64,000 bases of DNA from an uncultured Psychrobacter sp. (GCF_947488565.1 NZ_CANKZC010000007.1:19901-83900), one strand, 5' to 3'. Numbered from the stretch's first letter, positions 9,198 to 18,927 are shown. Notes: generated by a model not told the origin, from the sequence alone. Translations and numbers: made by a program.

Positions 9198-10289
9198 ATG
9201 ACTGTATCTAACTTGGCACCACCTATCAGCATGACTAAAGCATTTTTTCAAAAATATTTTATTGATGCTTTTACTGGTATGGCTTTAGGGCTATTTGTCA
9301 CTCTGATTGCTGGTCTTATCATCTCGCAAATCGGTGGCTGGTTAGATATGCCCGCCCTTATCGCTGTCGGTAAGCTGGCTTCGATCTTGATGGGCGCTGG
9401 TATCGGCGTTGGTATTGCTTATTATCTTAAAGCACCGACGTTGGTTATGCTTAGCTGCTTAGTGGCAGGTATGCTTGGCGCTCATTCTGAAGCGCTAATG
9501 GCAGGGACGCTCTTTACGCCGCAAGTGGGTGGACCGCCGACCTTTGTCGCTCTGCCCGGTAATCCGATAGGCGCATATTTGGCATCAGTATTTGCTTATC
9601 GCGCCGGGACATGGGTCGCGGGCAAAACAAAGCTTGATATCTTATTAGTACCGCTACTGGTCTGTGCAGTAGCATTAGCTGTTTGTGCATTACTTAATCC
9701 ACCTATCGTCGCTGCTGTTGATGCTATTGGACAAGGTATCCAAGCGGCCACTGAGTTACAACCGTTATTAATGGGAATTGTCATTGCAGTCGTAGTTGGT
9801 ATTTTATTGACGCTACCAACCTCAAGCGCGGCTATCTGTATCGCTATTGGGCTTGGCGGTTTGGCTGGCGGGGCGGCTGTCGTTGGCTGCGCGGCACATA
9901 TGATTGGCTTTGCCGTGGCGAGCTTCAAAGACAACGGCGTGAGCGGTGTGGTTTCTCAAGGTCTCGGCACGAGTATGCTACAAATTCCTAATGTATTAAG
10001 AAAGCCGCTAATACTATTGCCAGCTGTTATCGCTAGCGCTATCGTTGGTCCTATCGCGACAGTCGGCTTTGGACTTGCTTGTACGGCGACAGGTGCTGGG
10101 ATGGGTACGGCGGGATTGGTCGGCGTATTTGGCGTCATTGAGGCGTCAGAAGGAATCATGAGCACGGGTCAGTTATGGGCAGCGATTATTTTATTGATGT
10201 TTGTACTACCAGCAGTGATTGCTGGTATCGTCGCTTATATGATGCGCCGTATGGGCTGGTTGGTTGCTGGTGATATGAAACTGCCTTAA
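9198..10289 (+). CDS. PTS-type IIC permease (stand-alone)
   Basis: About 363 residues, almost wholly hydrophobic with roughly ten membrane segments and many Gly/Ala-rich helices. The conserved-looking stretch AGMLGAHSEALMAG and VGGPPTFVALPGNPIGAYLAS fits the PTS_EIIC_2 family. The ATG at 9192 lies only 1 nt after AAAGAG, while the ATG at 9198 lies 7 nt after it, so 9198 is preferred. No EIIA, EIIB, HPr or sugar enzyme gene is nearby, so phosphotransfer coupling is doubtful and the substrate is unknown. A perfect palindromic terminator follows. Confidence 0.7.
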   Translation: MTVSNLAPPISMTKAFFQKYFIDAFTGMALGLFVTLIAGLIISQIGGWLDMPALIAVGKLASILMGAGIGVGIAYYLKAPTLVMLSCLVAGMLGAHSEALMAGTLFTPQVGGPPTFVALPGNPIGAYLASVFAYRAGTWVAGKTKLDILLVPLLVCAVALAVCALLNPPIVAAVDAIGQGIQAATELQPLLMGIVIAVVVGILLTLPTSSAAICIAIGLGGLAGGAAVVGCAAHMIGFAVASFKDNGVSGVVSQGLGTSMLQIPNVLRKPLILLPAVIASAIVGPIATVGFGLACTATGAGMGTAGLVGVFGVIEASEGIMSTGQLWAAIILLMFVLPAVIAGIVAYMMRRMGWLVAGDMKLP

Positions 10290-10337
10290 GCTTTATAAGC
10301 TTGAACACTTTTAATGCTTTTAATGATTTCTAAAATC

Positions 10338-10371
10338 AAAAAGCCCAGTTATTTAAATAACTGGGCTTTTT
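10338..10371. terminator. Bidirectional terminator between the IIC permease and tsdA-like genes
   Basis: Perfect 34-bp palindrome: an A-run, GCCCAGTTATTT, its complement, and a T-run. It serves both convergent genes. Confidence 0.92.
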
Positions 10372-10412
10372 GCATGGGTGTTTTTCGCTATTTACAAATA
10401 GTTCACGTGCTA

Positions 10413-11363
10413 TTAACGACGTACGTCTACCGGTGCACCGCCTTTTGGCCAATCTTTATCTTTATTTGCTTTTACAGGGCGTGGCAGCTGGGTAAAGTAG
10501 CTGGCCACATCGATAGCTTCTTGGTCGGTAAGGGTATTGCCTTGACCAAATGGCATTTTACCTTTTACAAATGAAGCAGCTTTATATGTACGTGCCATGC
10601 CTGCACCATCGTTAAATGAGTTCTCACCAGCGATGGCTGGATATACATAAGTACCATCGTCATTGTACTGGCCTTCACCATTTTCACCATGGCAGGAAAC
10701 ACAGGTTTGAGCGAAGATTTCTTTACCTTTTACTGGATCTGGTGTCAGGGTATTGTCTATTTTTACAAACCCACGGCCTTCAGGTGACACGCCAATTGGC
10801 ATATCTTGTGATAACCAAGTCATATAGGAGATAAAAGCATTCATCTCGTCTGAGTCCATATCTAAAGGTTTGCCGTCCATTGAGCGTTGAAAACAACCAT
10901 TAACCCGCTCTTGTAATGAGTTGACACGTGCATCACGTGAGCGATAAATAGGAAAAATCCCTGGTAAGCCATTCCACGGTGCAGCGTAAGCCTCTGAGCC
11001 ATTACCTAAGTGACAGCTGGTACAGTTAAGCTGATTGCCTACATTGTTAGGTAGCTCGCGATAAGTATGATTGGCAAGCTCCAATCCTCGGCGGACGGCA
11101 GCGCCATATTCGTCATCAGGGATAGTCGACTCATCAGGCATGCTGATGTTCAGTTTGGCACTTGGGTTGGCAGCCATATCATTTTTAATCTCAGTAGCAC
11201 GTGCTTCAAGCGATTTTACTCGCGCTAATGCCTCAGCTTCTTCGACACGATCAACAGCTTTGGTACCTGTTTCGCTACAAGCCGTAATACTTACAGCACC
11301 GATAACGAAGATAGCTGCCATAAGAAGAGTAGAAGGTGGCTTGGCTTGTAAATATGTTTTCAT
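10413..11363 (-). CDS. tsdA: Diheme cytochrome c, TsdA-type thiosulfate dehydrogenase, predicted lipoprotein
   Basis: 316 residues from the ATG at 11363, which has AAGGA upstream; the open frame runs further but that extension is unlikely. The N terminus has a hydrophobic helix ending in a lipobox-like SITAC (Cys29). Heme 1 is CTSCH (114-118) and heme 2 CVSCH (221-225). Between them, RVNGCFQRSMDGKPL with Cys157 and a Ser-Asp-Glu-Met motif match TsdA, where a cysteine is the distal heme 1 ligand. KMPFGQG near 269-275 supplies a probable Met ligand to heme 2. TsdA interconverts thiosulfate and tetrathionate in the periplasm. The lipid anchor is inferred. Confidence 0.78.
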   Translation of the reverse strand: MKTYLQAKPPSTLLMAAIFVIGAVSITACSETGTKAVDRVEEAEALARVKSLEARATEIKNDMAANPSAKLNISMPDESTIPDDEYGAAVRRGLELANHTYRELPNNVGNQLNCTSCHLGNGSEAYAAPWNGLPGIFPIYRSRDARVNSLQERVNGCFQRSMDGKPLDMDSDEMNAFISYMTWLSQDMPIGVSPEGRGFVKIDNTLTPDPVKGKEIFAQTCVSCHGENGEGQYNDDGTYVYPAIAGENSFNDGAGMARTYKAASFVKGKMPFGQGNTLTDQEAIDVASYFTQLPRPVKANKDKDWPKGGAPVDVRR

Positions 11364-11587
11364 TGAAATATCCTTATTATCAAAAATAATATATAAATCG
11401 ATATTTTTATGATAATTTAATTTGCATAATGACAGTAATAAACTTAATGTTTTGCAAACAGCTGAATAATTAATCAATCTGTAAGTTGCTAGTAACACAA
11501 TTGTATCAAATATAAATCATTAAAGTATATAAAAACGTAAAGTGTTTTAAGGTTTAAGAAAAATATCAATACTATCTCGAAGAGAAC

Positions 11588-11627
11588 AAAAAAAGCGTCT
11601 TAGCACGAAATGCTAGACGCTTTTTTT
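11588..11627 (-). terminator. Terminator of clpX
   Basis: AAAAAAAGCGTCTTAGCA pairs with TGCTAGACGCTTTTTTT with one bulged base. It lies 48 bp past the clpX stop on the minus strand. Confidence 0.88.
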
Positions 11628-11675
11628 GTAGTGATAGCGAATTATTTATAACTAACTATCTAACTGAACCATAAA

Positions 11676-12947
11676 TTAAGCAATTTTAGGGGTTTTACCA
11701 TCGTTGATCACATGCTCATCAACCATTACCGTTTTGGCATTTTTCATTGAGGGTAGCTCATACATGGTCTCAAGTAGGGCGTTTTCTACGATAGAGCGTA
11801 GTCCACGTGCACCTGTCTTGCGCTCCATAGCCTTTTTAGCAATGGCATCAAGTGCTTCTTGAGTAAAGCTAATATCAGCGCCTTCCATATCGAACAGATA
11901 CTTATACTGTTTTACCAGCGCGTTTTTTGGCTCAGTCAGGATCTGTACCAATGCTTCTTCGTCAAGCTCTTCAAGTGCTGCCAACACTGGTAAACGACCA
12001 ATCAATTCTGGAATAAGACCGAACTTGATTAAATCTTCTGGCTCAACTTGCTGGAGCAAATCTGAGCTGCGACGGCTATCATCTTTTGAGCTGACATCGG
12101 CGTTAAAACCAATACCGCCTTTTTCCGTACGTTGCTGAATCACTTGATCAAGACCTGCAAATGCACCGCCAACGATAATCAGGATATTGCTGGTGTCTAC
12201 TTGAATAAGCTCTTGCTGAGGGTGTTTACGACCACCGTGTGGCGGGATGGCAGCGACTGTACCTTCGATAAGCTTCAGCAAGGCTTGTTGCACGCCTTCG
12301 CCTGATACATCGCGTGTGATAGACGGGTTGTCGCCTTTTTTGCTGATTTTATCAATCTCATCGATATAGATGATACCTTGCTCAGCCTTGCTCACATCAT
12401 AGTCAGAGGCTTGTAATAGCTTTTGTACAATGTTTTCCACATCTTCACCGACATAACCGGCTTCGGTTAAAGTCGTGGCATCTGCCATCGCAAAAGGCAC
12501 ATCTAATAGACGTGCTAAGGTTTGTGCAAGTAAAGTCTTACCAGAACCCGTTGGACCAATCAGCAAGATATTACTTTTGGCCAACTCAACCATCGCATCG
12601 TCAGCACCGATCTTGGCTTTTTTACTGTCATTAGCTAAGGTTTGGCTGACTTTTAGACGCTTGTAATGGTTATAAACAGCGACAGACAGTGCTTTTTTGG
12701 CAGCGTCTTGACCGATGACGTACTCATCAAGTTTTGCACGCAACTCTTTAGGCGTTGGCAGTTTTTTGTTGACCCAAGAGGTATCAACTTCACCATCAGA
12801 GTCATCAGTTGTGCTATCAGCGATTAGGTCTGTGCATAGCTCAATACATTCGTTACAGATATTGGCATCGTCAGCGGCAATAAGCTGCTTGACTTCACTT
12901 TTAGCTTTACCACAAAACGAGCAATGCGGGTTGTTATCTTCTGCCAT
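11676..12947 (-). CDS. clpX: ATP-dependent Clp protease ATPase subunit ClpX
   Basis: 423 residues. An N-terminal zinc-binding domain (CSFCGK...CNECIELC, residues 9-42) precedes the AAA+ core. That core has Walker [15 protein letters not shown], Walker [11 protein letters not shown], the RKHP pore loop region and sensor GARGLR. ClpX unfolds tagged proteins and feeds them to ClpP. Its gene lies 195 bp downstream of clpP; the gap carries a long inverted repeat. GGAG lies upstream of the start ATG. Confidence 0.98.
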   Translation of the reverse strand: MAEDNNPHCSFCGKAKSEVKQLIAADDANICNECIELCTDLIADSTTDDSDGEVDTSWVNKKLPTPKELRAKLDEYVIGQDAAKKALSVAVYNHYKRLKVSQTLANDSKKAKIGADDAMVELAKSNILLIGPTGSGKTLLAQTLARLLDVPFAMADATTLTEAGYVGEDVENIVQKLLQASDYDVSKAEQGIIYIDEIDKISKKGDNPSITRDVSGEGVQQALLKLIEGTVAAIPPHGGRKHPQQELIQVDTSNILIIVGGAFAGLDQVIQQRTEKGGIGFNADVSSKDDSRRSSDLLQQVEPEDLIKFGLIPELIGRLPVLAALEELDEEALVQILTEPKNALVKQYKYLFDMEGADISFTQEALDAIAKKAMERKTGARGLRSIVENALLETMYELPSMKNAKTVMVDEHVINDGKTPKIA

Positions 12948-12976
12948 ATAAAGGCACTCCTAAAATTTAATGCTTG

Positions 12977-13091
12977 TACTATTTCCAACAACAAACTAAC
13001 ACTCAATCACTAGTACTGTCTATATTTGCTAAACCTATGTACGCGGTGCTGATGCTTGATTGCTGTGTTTATTTGAGTGTTGGAAATAGTA
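12977..13091 (-). repeat. Long-range inverted repeat in the clpP-clpX spacer
   Basis: TACTATTTCCAACA (12977-12990) is the exact reverse complement of TGTTGGAAATAGTA (13078-13091). A second pair, ACACTCAA (12999-13006) and TTGAGTGT (13073-13080), overlaps it. A clpP-clpX transcript could therefore fold the spacer into a long stem. No T-run follows, so it is not a standard terminator. Confidence 0.6.
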
Positions 13092-13142
13092 ATATTAGTT
13101 TCATACCACATAGCTATCTATCTAGCTGGGTAGGTGCTGTCT

Positions 13143-13829
13143 TTATAAAGAATCAGGGCGACGTTCTAAGACTTCATCAACCAGACCGTATTCTTTTGCT
13201 TCTTTAGCATCTAACCAAAAATCACGCTCAACGTCTTTTTCGATTTTTTCTACTGGTTGACCAGTACGCTCAGCCAAAATCTCGTTTAAGCGTGCGCGAG
13301 TTTTTAGAATTTCACGCGCGTTAATTTCGATATCTGTTGCTTGACCCTGAGCACCACCTGAAGGCTGGTGAATCATCACGCGAGAATTGGCTAGTGCATA
13401 GCGTTTGCCTTTTTGACCCGCGGCCAATAGGAATGAACCCATGCTGTAAGCACCGCCCATACAAATAGTGGATACTTCAGGCTTGATAAAATTCATAGTA
13501 TCAAAAATAGCCAAGCCTGCACTGACTGAGCCGCCTGGTGAGTTGATGTATAAATGAATATCTTTATCAGGATTTTCAGCTTCTAAGAATAATAACTGGG
13601 CGACGATTAGGTTGGCCATATGGTCTTCGACCTGACCTGTCAAAAAGATCACACGCTCACGCAGCAAGCGCGAGAAGATATCAAAAGAGCGTTCACCGCG
13701 TGACGACTGTTCCACAACCATCGGTACCAATGCAGCTTGAGGTGCATTTTGCATGCTTTGCACATCGTTGTGTGCACTCATTAACATATCAAAATGAGGG
13801 TTGGCGGTGATGCGATCATAATCTGTCAT
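13143..13829 (-). CDS. clpP: ATP-dependent Clp protease proteolytic subunit ClpP
   Basis: 228 residues, a little longer than usual at the N terminus. The nucleophile serine lies in [16 protein letters not shown] and the catalytic histidine in [29 protein letters not shown] is the oxyanion strand. It forms the barrel-shaped peptidase used by ClpX. The canonical order tig-clpP-clpX is kept, but a terminator separates tig from clpP, so clpP must have its own promoter in the 500-bp gap. Confidence 0.97.
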   Translation of the reverse strand: MTDYDRITANPHFDMLMSAHNDVQSMQNAPQAALVPMVVEQSSRGERSFDIFSRLLRERVIFLTGQVEDHMANLIVAQLLFLEAENPDKDIHLYINSPGGSVSAGLAIFDTMNFIKPEVSTICMGGAYSMGSFLLAAGQKGKRYALANSRVMIHQPSGGAQGQATDIEINAREILKTRARLNEILAERTGQPVEKIEKDVERDFWLDAKEAKEYGLVDEVLERRPDSL

Positions 13830-14277
13830 AAAATGTCCTATAAATAAGTGTATAAAATAGAGTTACAAAATGAGCTAAGGGTTTATCCTGCTATGGTCTA
13901 ATAATGGTATGCAAAATAGTGTAACAGACAATAATATATGAGCGTTATTAAGTATTAAACCTCATCCGATATAAACACTTTATAATCATGAACGATAATA
14001 ATTAATAACAACTGACGCCATGATAACTGGTTTAGTTATAAGGCTGTATTAATTTTCGGTTAACTTTAATAATAATTAATAGCGATACCTAACAATCAAA
14101 GGTCTAAAGAAATTTCGCCTTTACGCTTCTGTTTGTACTTGTACAAGCTATTACAAATAATGGCTAAACAAACGATGCCAGTTATAACAATAACTTAAAT
14201 GGTTATACGAAGAATGGTTCCCTATTGATAGGGTGTCTACGTTCAATTATCAAGGGTTAGACTCATAAACCACGAAT
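13830..14277. other. AT-rich spacer upstream of clpP
   Basis: About 450 bp without a gene. It should contain the clpP promoter on the minus strand. A CTTGTACAAG palindrome lies at 14138-14147. No heat-shock promoter could be assigned with confidence. Confidence 0.4.
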
Positions 14278-14313
14278 AAAAATGCCCCAACAAATTGTTA
14301 GGGCATTTTTGAT
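14278..14313 (-). terminator. Terminator of tig
   Basis: AAAAATGCCCCAACAA pairs with TTGTTAGGGCATTTTT with one mismatch, just past the tig stop on the minus strand. Confidence 0.88.
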
Positions 14314-14345
14314 ATATATTAGATCAATCGCGTGAGACCGCTAAC

Positions 14346-15689
14346 TTACATAGCTTGTTGCTGTTGTTGCTGAGCCGCTAGTAAGTCCTGATAGCTGACT
14401 TCTTTGTCAGTGACGTTACCTTGATCAATAAGATAATCTACCACTTGGTCTTCTAGTACGACAGACTCAATGTTTGCACGTTGCTGTTTATCATTGGTGT
14501 AGTACTCGATGACTTCACTTGGGTCTTCATAGTTTTCTGCCGCTTCTTTGATGAAGGTTTCAACACGCTCTTGATCTACTTCAAGGTTTTGTGTGTCGAT
14601 AACACGGGCAACGATGATACCAAGGCGGGCTGCACGTAACGCTTGTTCTTCGAATAGCTCGTTTGGCAGCATGTCTTTATCAAAGCTATCCGCATTCGCA
14701 CCAAACTGCTGAGAAAAACGCTGCATCATCATGTTGCGCTGACGCTCGATTTCTTGCTCTAGCATCGCATTTGGTACGTCAAACTCGTTCTTTTCTAGCA
14801 ATGCATCAAAAGTCGCTTGCTTAACTTGGCTACGCGCCGCGTTTTTGATTTCGCGTTCCATGTTTTTGCGTACATCTGCTTTGAGCTTGTCAACGCCGCC
14901 TTCAGTCACGCCAAATAGCTCAAGGAACTCGTCATCGATTTCAGGTAGTTTTGATTTTTCAACCAGTTTTACGTTGATTTTGAACTGCGCTTCTTTACCC
15001 GCTAAGTTTTCAGCTTGATAGTCTTCTGGGAAGGTCACATCAATCGTTTTTTCTTCGCCAGCTTTCATACCTTTGATGCCAGCTTCAAAACCTGGGATCA
15101 TCTGGTTGCTACCGATAACCAATTTAAAGTCTTCAGCTGAGCCACCTTCGAACTTCTCACCATCAATCGAACCTTCAAAGTCAAAAGTCACTTGGTTGTC
15201 TTTGGCGGCCATGCCTTTTTTCTCGACGAACTCTTGACGCTGCTTTTGCAAGTTTTCGATCATAGTATCGACATCTTCATCTTTAACAGTCGCGGTATGA
15301 CGCTCAACTTCGATCTCATCGATACCTTGAACGTCGACTTCTGGGAAGATTTCAACAGTCGCTTGGTAAACTAAGAAGTCGTCTTCTAATTTAACATCAT
15401 CGATGTTTGGCATGCCAACGGCGCGAATGTCTTCAGATTTGATTGCTTCAAACACGGTATCGCGAATCACATCATTGATTACTTCTTGCTGAATACCAGC
15501 ACCATACTGTGAACGGATATGAGACATTGGAACGTTACCTTTACGGAAACCATCAATCTTGGCAGTCTTCGCCACTTGACGAATACGGCCTTCAACTTTG
15601 TTTTGAATTTTTTCAACAGGAACTTTCACTGTCAGCTGGGTTTCTTTTTCCGACAGCTTGTTGGTTGTGACTTGTAAATCTGTAGCCAT
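14346..15689 (-). CDS. tig: Trigger factor
   Basis: 447 residues. The N-terminal ribosome-binding domain has the signature [12 protein letters not shown] (residues 48-59). A PPIase domain follows (about 160-245, [36 protein letters not shown]). A helical C-terminal arm ends in a glutamine tract ([11 protein letters not shown]). It is the ribosome-bound chaperone and prolyl isomerase for nascent chains. AAAGGTG lies upstream of the ATG. The leader contains a strong hairpin (15720-15761). Confidence 0.97.
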   Translation of the reverse strand: MATDLQVTTNKLSEKETQLTVKVPVEKIQNKVEGRIRQVAKTAKIDGFRKGNVPMSHIRSQYGAGIQQEVINDVIRDTVFEAIKSEDIRAVGMPNIDDVKLEDDFLVYQATVEIFPEVDVQGIDEIEVERHTATVKDEDVDTMIENLQKQRQEFVEKKGMAAKDNQVTFDFEGSIDGEKFEGGSAEDFKLVIGSNQMIPGFEAGIKGMKAGEEKTIDVTFPEDYQAENLAGKEAQFKINVKLVEKSKLPEIDDEFLELFGVTEGGVDKLKADVRKNMEREIKNAARSQVKQATFDALLEKNEFDVPNAMLEQEIERQRNMMMQRFSQQFGANADSFDKDMLPNELFEEQALRAARLGIIVARVIDTQNLEVDQERVETFIKEAAENYEDPSEVIEYYTNDKQQRANIESVVLEDQVVDYLIDQGNVTDKEVSYQDLLAAQQQQQQAM

Positions 15690-15719
15690 GTTAATTACAC
15701 CTTTATGATTAAAATAACA

Positions 15720-15761
15720 GGCAATCGCCCCTCTAAATATACAAGGGTTATGCCGATTGCC
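15720..15761 (-). promoter_or_regulatory. Structured 5' leader of tig
   Basis: GGCAATCG (15720-15727) pairs with CGATTGCC (15754-15761). Nested inside, CCCT can pair with AGGG. In the tig transcript this compact stem ends about 30 nt before the start codon. There is no T-run immediately after it. No known riboswitch was recognised. Confidence 0.55.
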
Positions 15762-16182
15762 ATTGGAATGAATAGGGGTACTAAAGTACTTATGTTCCGA
15801 TACTTATAAGTCAGTCATTAGATAATGCAAATAACACTATCTAGTATTCTATACAATATCGATAATCCAAGACCAGTTTTCTCTACCAAAAGCGTTACAA
15901 TGACGATTGCACTGTCATACGTTGTGCATTTATAAACATTGTGCTTTTGTAAATGGTACAGTCGGCCAGAATCTTGCAATAAAATTTTAAAAGTAGAACA
16001 GTATAATCTATCTGTTAATTAAAGTAAAAGCTATCTGTCAGGATGGACGGTAAGCAAAAGTACTAGTAAACAAAAGCACTAATAAAAAAGCTTTCATAAA
16101 CAAGTATAGAAAGTTGAAACTAAAAAATTATTATCATATAAAAAACGAGCGCTATTTATGTCAGTGGCCATTATATAAGTAG
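15762..16182. other. Spacer between tig and rdgB
   Basis: About 420 bp without a gene, AT-rich. It contains a 16-bp imperfect tandem duplication (TAAGCAAAAGTACTAG at 16051-16066, TAAACAAAAGCACTAA at 16067-16082). The tig promoter should lie here. Confidence 0.4.
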
Positions 16183-16827
16183 CTACAACTGCTCTAATAG
16201 CTGCCGGATAGCTTGCCCGCGGTGGCTGATGCTGTTTTTATTAGCGGCACTTAAGCTTGCAGCAGTTGCCTGCAGCTTAGGTAACCAAAACAGTGGATCA
16301 TAACCAAAGCCGCCGTCACCATGCGGCGTCTCCAAAATTTCTCCATGCCATAGACCTTGGGCGATAATCGGTAGTGGGTCATCAGCATGACGTACCATTG
16401 CCAGTACGCAGACGAACATACCTTTAATGGGCGTATCCGGCTGCTCATCACGGATAGGGCGCAAGTCAGCGATGAGCTTAGCGTTGTTCTTAGCATCATT
16501 GCCATGTTCACCTGCGTAGCGCGCTGAGTAGATGCCTGGTGCATTTCCTAAAACTGGCACACATAAGCCTGAGTCATCAGCAATAGCTGGCAGTCCGCTG
16601 ATTCGGCTGGCATGACGCGCTTTAATGATGGCGTTTTCAACGAAGCTCAAACCATCCTCGACGGCATCCTCAATCTCTAATTGTCCTTGCGGTACGATAG
16701 TAACGTCTAGGTTGGCTTCAGCGAAGAGTCTTTTAAATTCTGCAAGTTTGCCTTGGTTATTACTGGCAAGCACCCACTGGTTTTGAGTAGTTTTAGATAA
16801 TGGTAAAGCTGGACTCATAAAATACAT
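16183..16827 (-). CDS. rdgB: XTP/dITP diphosphatase (RdgB/HAM1 family)
   Basis: 214 residues. WVLASNNQGKLAEFKRLF at the N terminus is the substrate-binding SNxxK motif. ADDSGLCVPVLGNAPGIYSARYAG is the family signature, and GGFGYDPLFW and SHRGQAIRQL complete it. The enzyme hydrolyses deaminated purine triphosphates such as dITP and XTP, keeping them out of DNA. An ATG at 16818 is an alternative start giving MSPALP. No terminator could be seen beyond its stop. Confidence 0.95.
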   Translation of the reverse strand: MYFMSPALPLSKTTQNQWVLASNNQGKLAEFKRLFAEANLDVTIVPQGQLEIEDAVEDGLSFVENAIIKARHASRISGLPAIADDSGLCVPVLGNAPGIYSARYAGEHGNDAKNNAKLIADLRPIRDEQPDTPIKGMFVCVLAMVRHADDPLPIIAQGLWHGEILETPHGDGGFGYDPLFWLPKLQATAASLSAANKNSISHRGQAIRQLLEQL

Positions 16828-17285
16828 CCGTCATTGATAGTCATATATGATTAATAGTTATAAAGATAAAAAACAACATCAGTCCTACGTCATAATTTAA
16901 TAGTTCTGTTGTATGCTGACTCTATCGTTTAATAAAATGTGCACGAAACAAGATACTATCAATAAAGCTTATAACATTCAGTAACTGATATTGTGCAAAT
17001 GCTTTGCTATAATAGCTGGCAAGCTACAGTGAATTATAGCTTATAGCTTGTGAATTTAAAGTTAATAATAGCTTTTAAGTCAATTACTTGGCTTTTAAGT
17101 GAATAACAATGTTTACGCTAATTTGTTTAAATTAGCCTTTAGATTCATCCTGATGAGCACTAGCACATCAAGCAATAACGTTCATTCATTAACAATAAAC
17201 TCAGCCAATTTAGCTCGGTATTTTGTGGTGTCTTGTTTGATATACACAAAATATGAGTGGCCAAATAAGCAAGGATAAAATAACT
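16828..17285. other. Divergent promoter region between rdgB and sodB
   Basis: About 460 bp, AT-rich, no gene. Direct repeats GCTTTTAAGT lie at 17071-17080 and 17091-17100. A TATAAT occurs near 17012. I could not identify a Fur site. Confidence 0.4.
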
Positions 17286-17918
17286 ATGTCAAATATTAAA
17301 CTACCAGATCTTCCTTATGCAAAAGACGCACTAGAGCCGCATATCAGTGCCGAAACACTAGAGTATCATCATGATAAGCATCACGCAGCTTATGTGAATA
17401 AATTAAAAGACTTGCTACCAGGTTCTGGCCTAGAAGACAAAACGTTGCCAGAGATCATCGAAGCGACTGCGAAAGACGACAGCAAGCAGACTATGTTTAA
17501 CCAAGCAGCGCAAGTTTGGAACCATACGTTCTACTGGAACTGCATGACACCAGACAATGGCGGCGGCGAACCTACTGGTGATCTAAAAGGTAAAATCGAA
17601 GAAGACTTCGGTAGCTATGATAAGTTCCGTGAAGAGTTCAAAAACGCAGCAACGTCACAGTTTGGTTCAGGTTGGGCGTGGCTAGTGACTGACAAAGTTG
17701 GCGGCAAACTCTCTATCATGAAAACCAGCGATGCAGATAACCCACTTGCACACGATAAAGTAGCTGTATTGACTTGTGATGTGTGGGAACATGCATACTA
17801 CATTGATTATCGCAACCGTCGTCCTGACTATGTCGATACGTTCCTAGACAAGTTAGTGAACTGGGACTACGCAAACGCTAAATACAAAGGTCAAGATGCT
17901 GGTGTTGAAGGTAAATAA
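17286..17918 (+). CDS. sodB: Superoxide dismutase, Fe-type
   Basis: 210 residues from the ATG at 17286, which follows AAGGA; an upstream in-frame ATG at 17253 adds 11 unlikely residues. LEYHHDKHHAAYVNKL and WNHTFYWNCM provide the first two metal histidines. DVWEHAYYIDYRNRRPDYV provides the remaining Asp and His. Gln-rich NQAAQVWNH and FGSGWAWL favour the iron form over manganese. Cytosolic dismutation of superoxide. A terminator follows at 17950. Confidence 0.95.
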   Translation: MSNIKLPDLPYAKDALEPHISAETLEYHHDKHHAAYVNKLKDLLPGSGLEDKTLPEIIEATAKDDSKQTMFNQAAQVWNHTFYWNCMTPDNGGGEPTGDLKGKIEEDFGSYDKFREEFKNAATSQFGSGWAWLVTDKVGGKLSIMKTSDADNPLAHDKVAVLTCDVWEHAYYIDYRNRRPDYVDTFLDKLVNWDYANAKYKGQDAGVEGK

Positions 17919-17949
17919 GCTACCTAGCTTTTGATTTGTAAATAAAAAG

Positions 17950-17976
17950 AGGACGCTGAGAGGCGTCCTTTTTTTG
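17950..17976. terminator. Terminator of sodB, probably also used by the convergent HNH gene
   Basis: AGGACGC (17950-17956) pairs with GCGTCCT (17963-17969), followed by a T-run; an A-run precedes it for the opposite direction. Confidence 0.88.
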
Positions 17977-18029
17977 TGCAATTTTTATTATCTGAAAATA
18001 CCAGTACGATCCTATTTTGCGAAAAATAA

Positions 18030-18845
18030 TTATGTTTTCTGATTGGAGTTATCAGCTATTAAATTTTTTGTTTCAACAATCGACAAAGTCTTGTCTTTTT
18101 TTCTATGGACGACAGAGTGACAATTTGCGCAAAGAGGAATTAGGTCTGTTTCAGGATCTATTTCTTTAGGTACTTCAAATTCTGATACAGGAACTATATG
18201 ATGAACATGAATAAATCCTTCAGCATATGATTCATAGAAATCCCCAAAGTTAAATCCACAGGCAGAACAAGAGTTGCCGTGAATGGCAATCGCTTGCTCT
18301 CTGTATTTAGGGTTTCTTTCGTATGTAGTTACATAGCGTTTTGATTTTTTACCTTCACTGAAAGACTCAAGAGAATCCTGGTAGTTCTCTGTAATTGCAT
18401 CTGAGATATAAGCAGTTTTCTGCTCGGAGACTTTGATAAGATTGGTTTTGGATACAATAAGATGGTAAGTATTCTCATCGATTGCTCTTACCCCATCACG
18501 CCAGTAATTGGATTTCCTCGACTCAGGAATTGTTTCTAGGTACTTGGAGTCGTCTTTTGCTAAAACTGCTTCTCTAAAGGGTATAAAATCAGTAATAGTA
18601 GCAAAAAAATCATTTTTACTACTTTCTTTATCTAGATAGGTTTTACCAATTTTAGCAATACCGAAATAATGAGGGTAATCAGATAATCTAGTTTTCGAGA
18701 AAGCCTTTTTTTTGAGACTTCCTTTGTAATAAATAATATTAGTGCCTGGCTCTAGATGTTTCAAATATTTTTTGGGAAAGTGATAAAGGAATCCAGTTTT
18801 ATCAGCCCAAGCAGATTCATCATTTTCAGTTATTATTGTATACAC
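18030..18845 (-). CDS. HNH endonuclease with an N-terminal PUA/EVE-like domain
   Basis: 271 residues. The C-terminal HNH domain has zinc cysteines CSACG (193-197) and CANCH (239-243). HVHHIVPVSE (213-222) gives the catalytic histidines, and Asn241 and His247 complete the fold. Residues 1 to about 135 form a separate domain (YFGIAKIGK, NDFFATITDFIPF, YWRDGVRAI) resembling PUA/EVE-type folds that in other restriction enzymes read modified bases. That reading is inference from pattern only. The gene is visibly more AT-rich than sodB and the DUF72 gene around it and has no partner, so it could be an acquired modification-dependent restriction gene. Confidence 0.72.
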   Translation of the reverse strand: MYTIITENDESAWADKTGFLYHFPKKYLKHLEPGTNIIYYKGSLKKKAFSKTRLSDYPHYFGIAKIGKTYLDKESSKNDFFATITDFIPFREAVLAKDDSKYLETIPESRKSNYWRDGVRAIDENTYHLIVSKTNLIKVSEQKTAYISDAITENYQDSLESFSEGKKSKRYVTTYERNPKYREQAIAIHGNSCSACGFNFGDFYESYAEGFIHVHHIVPVSEFEVPKEIDPETDLIPLCANCHSVVHRKKDKTLSIVETKNLIADNSNQKT

Positions 18846-18927
18846 TCTATTTCCTTACGTCTTAAATTTAGCAGTCGTATTACCTTTATGTGAAAAGCTT
18901 AATCACTGACTATGCTAATTATATCTA

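Noticed and set aside
9596-9934. 112-codon minus-strand frame inside the IIC permease
   Set aside because: Shadow of a Gly/Ala-rich membrane protein; composition is Ala/Pro/Thr-rich only because of the opposite strand.
10314-10574. 86-codon frame across the permease terminator
   Set aside because: It runs through the bidirectional terminator and antisense to the cytochrome gene.
16051-16082. Tandem 16-bp repeat considered as a CRISPR or phage site
   Set aside because: Only two imperfect units, no spacers and no neighbouring cas or integrase gene.
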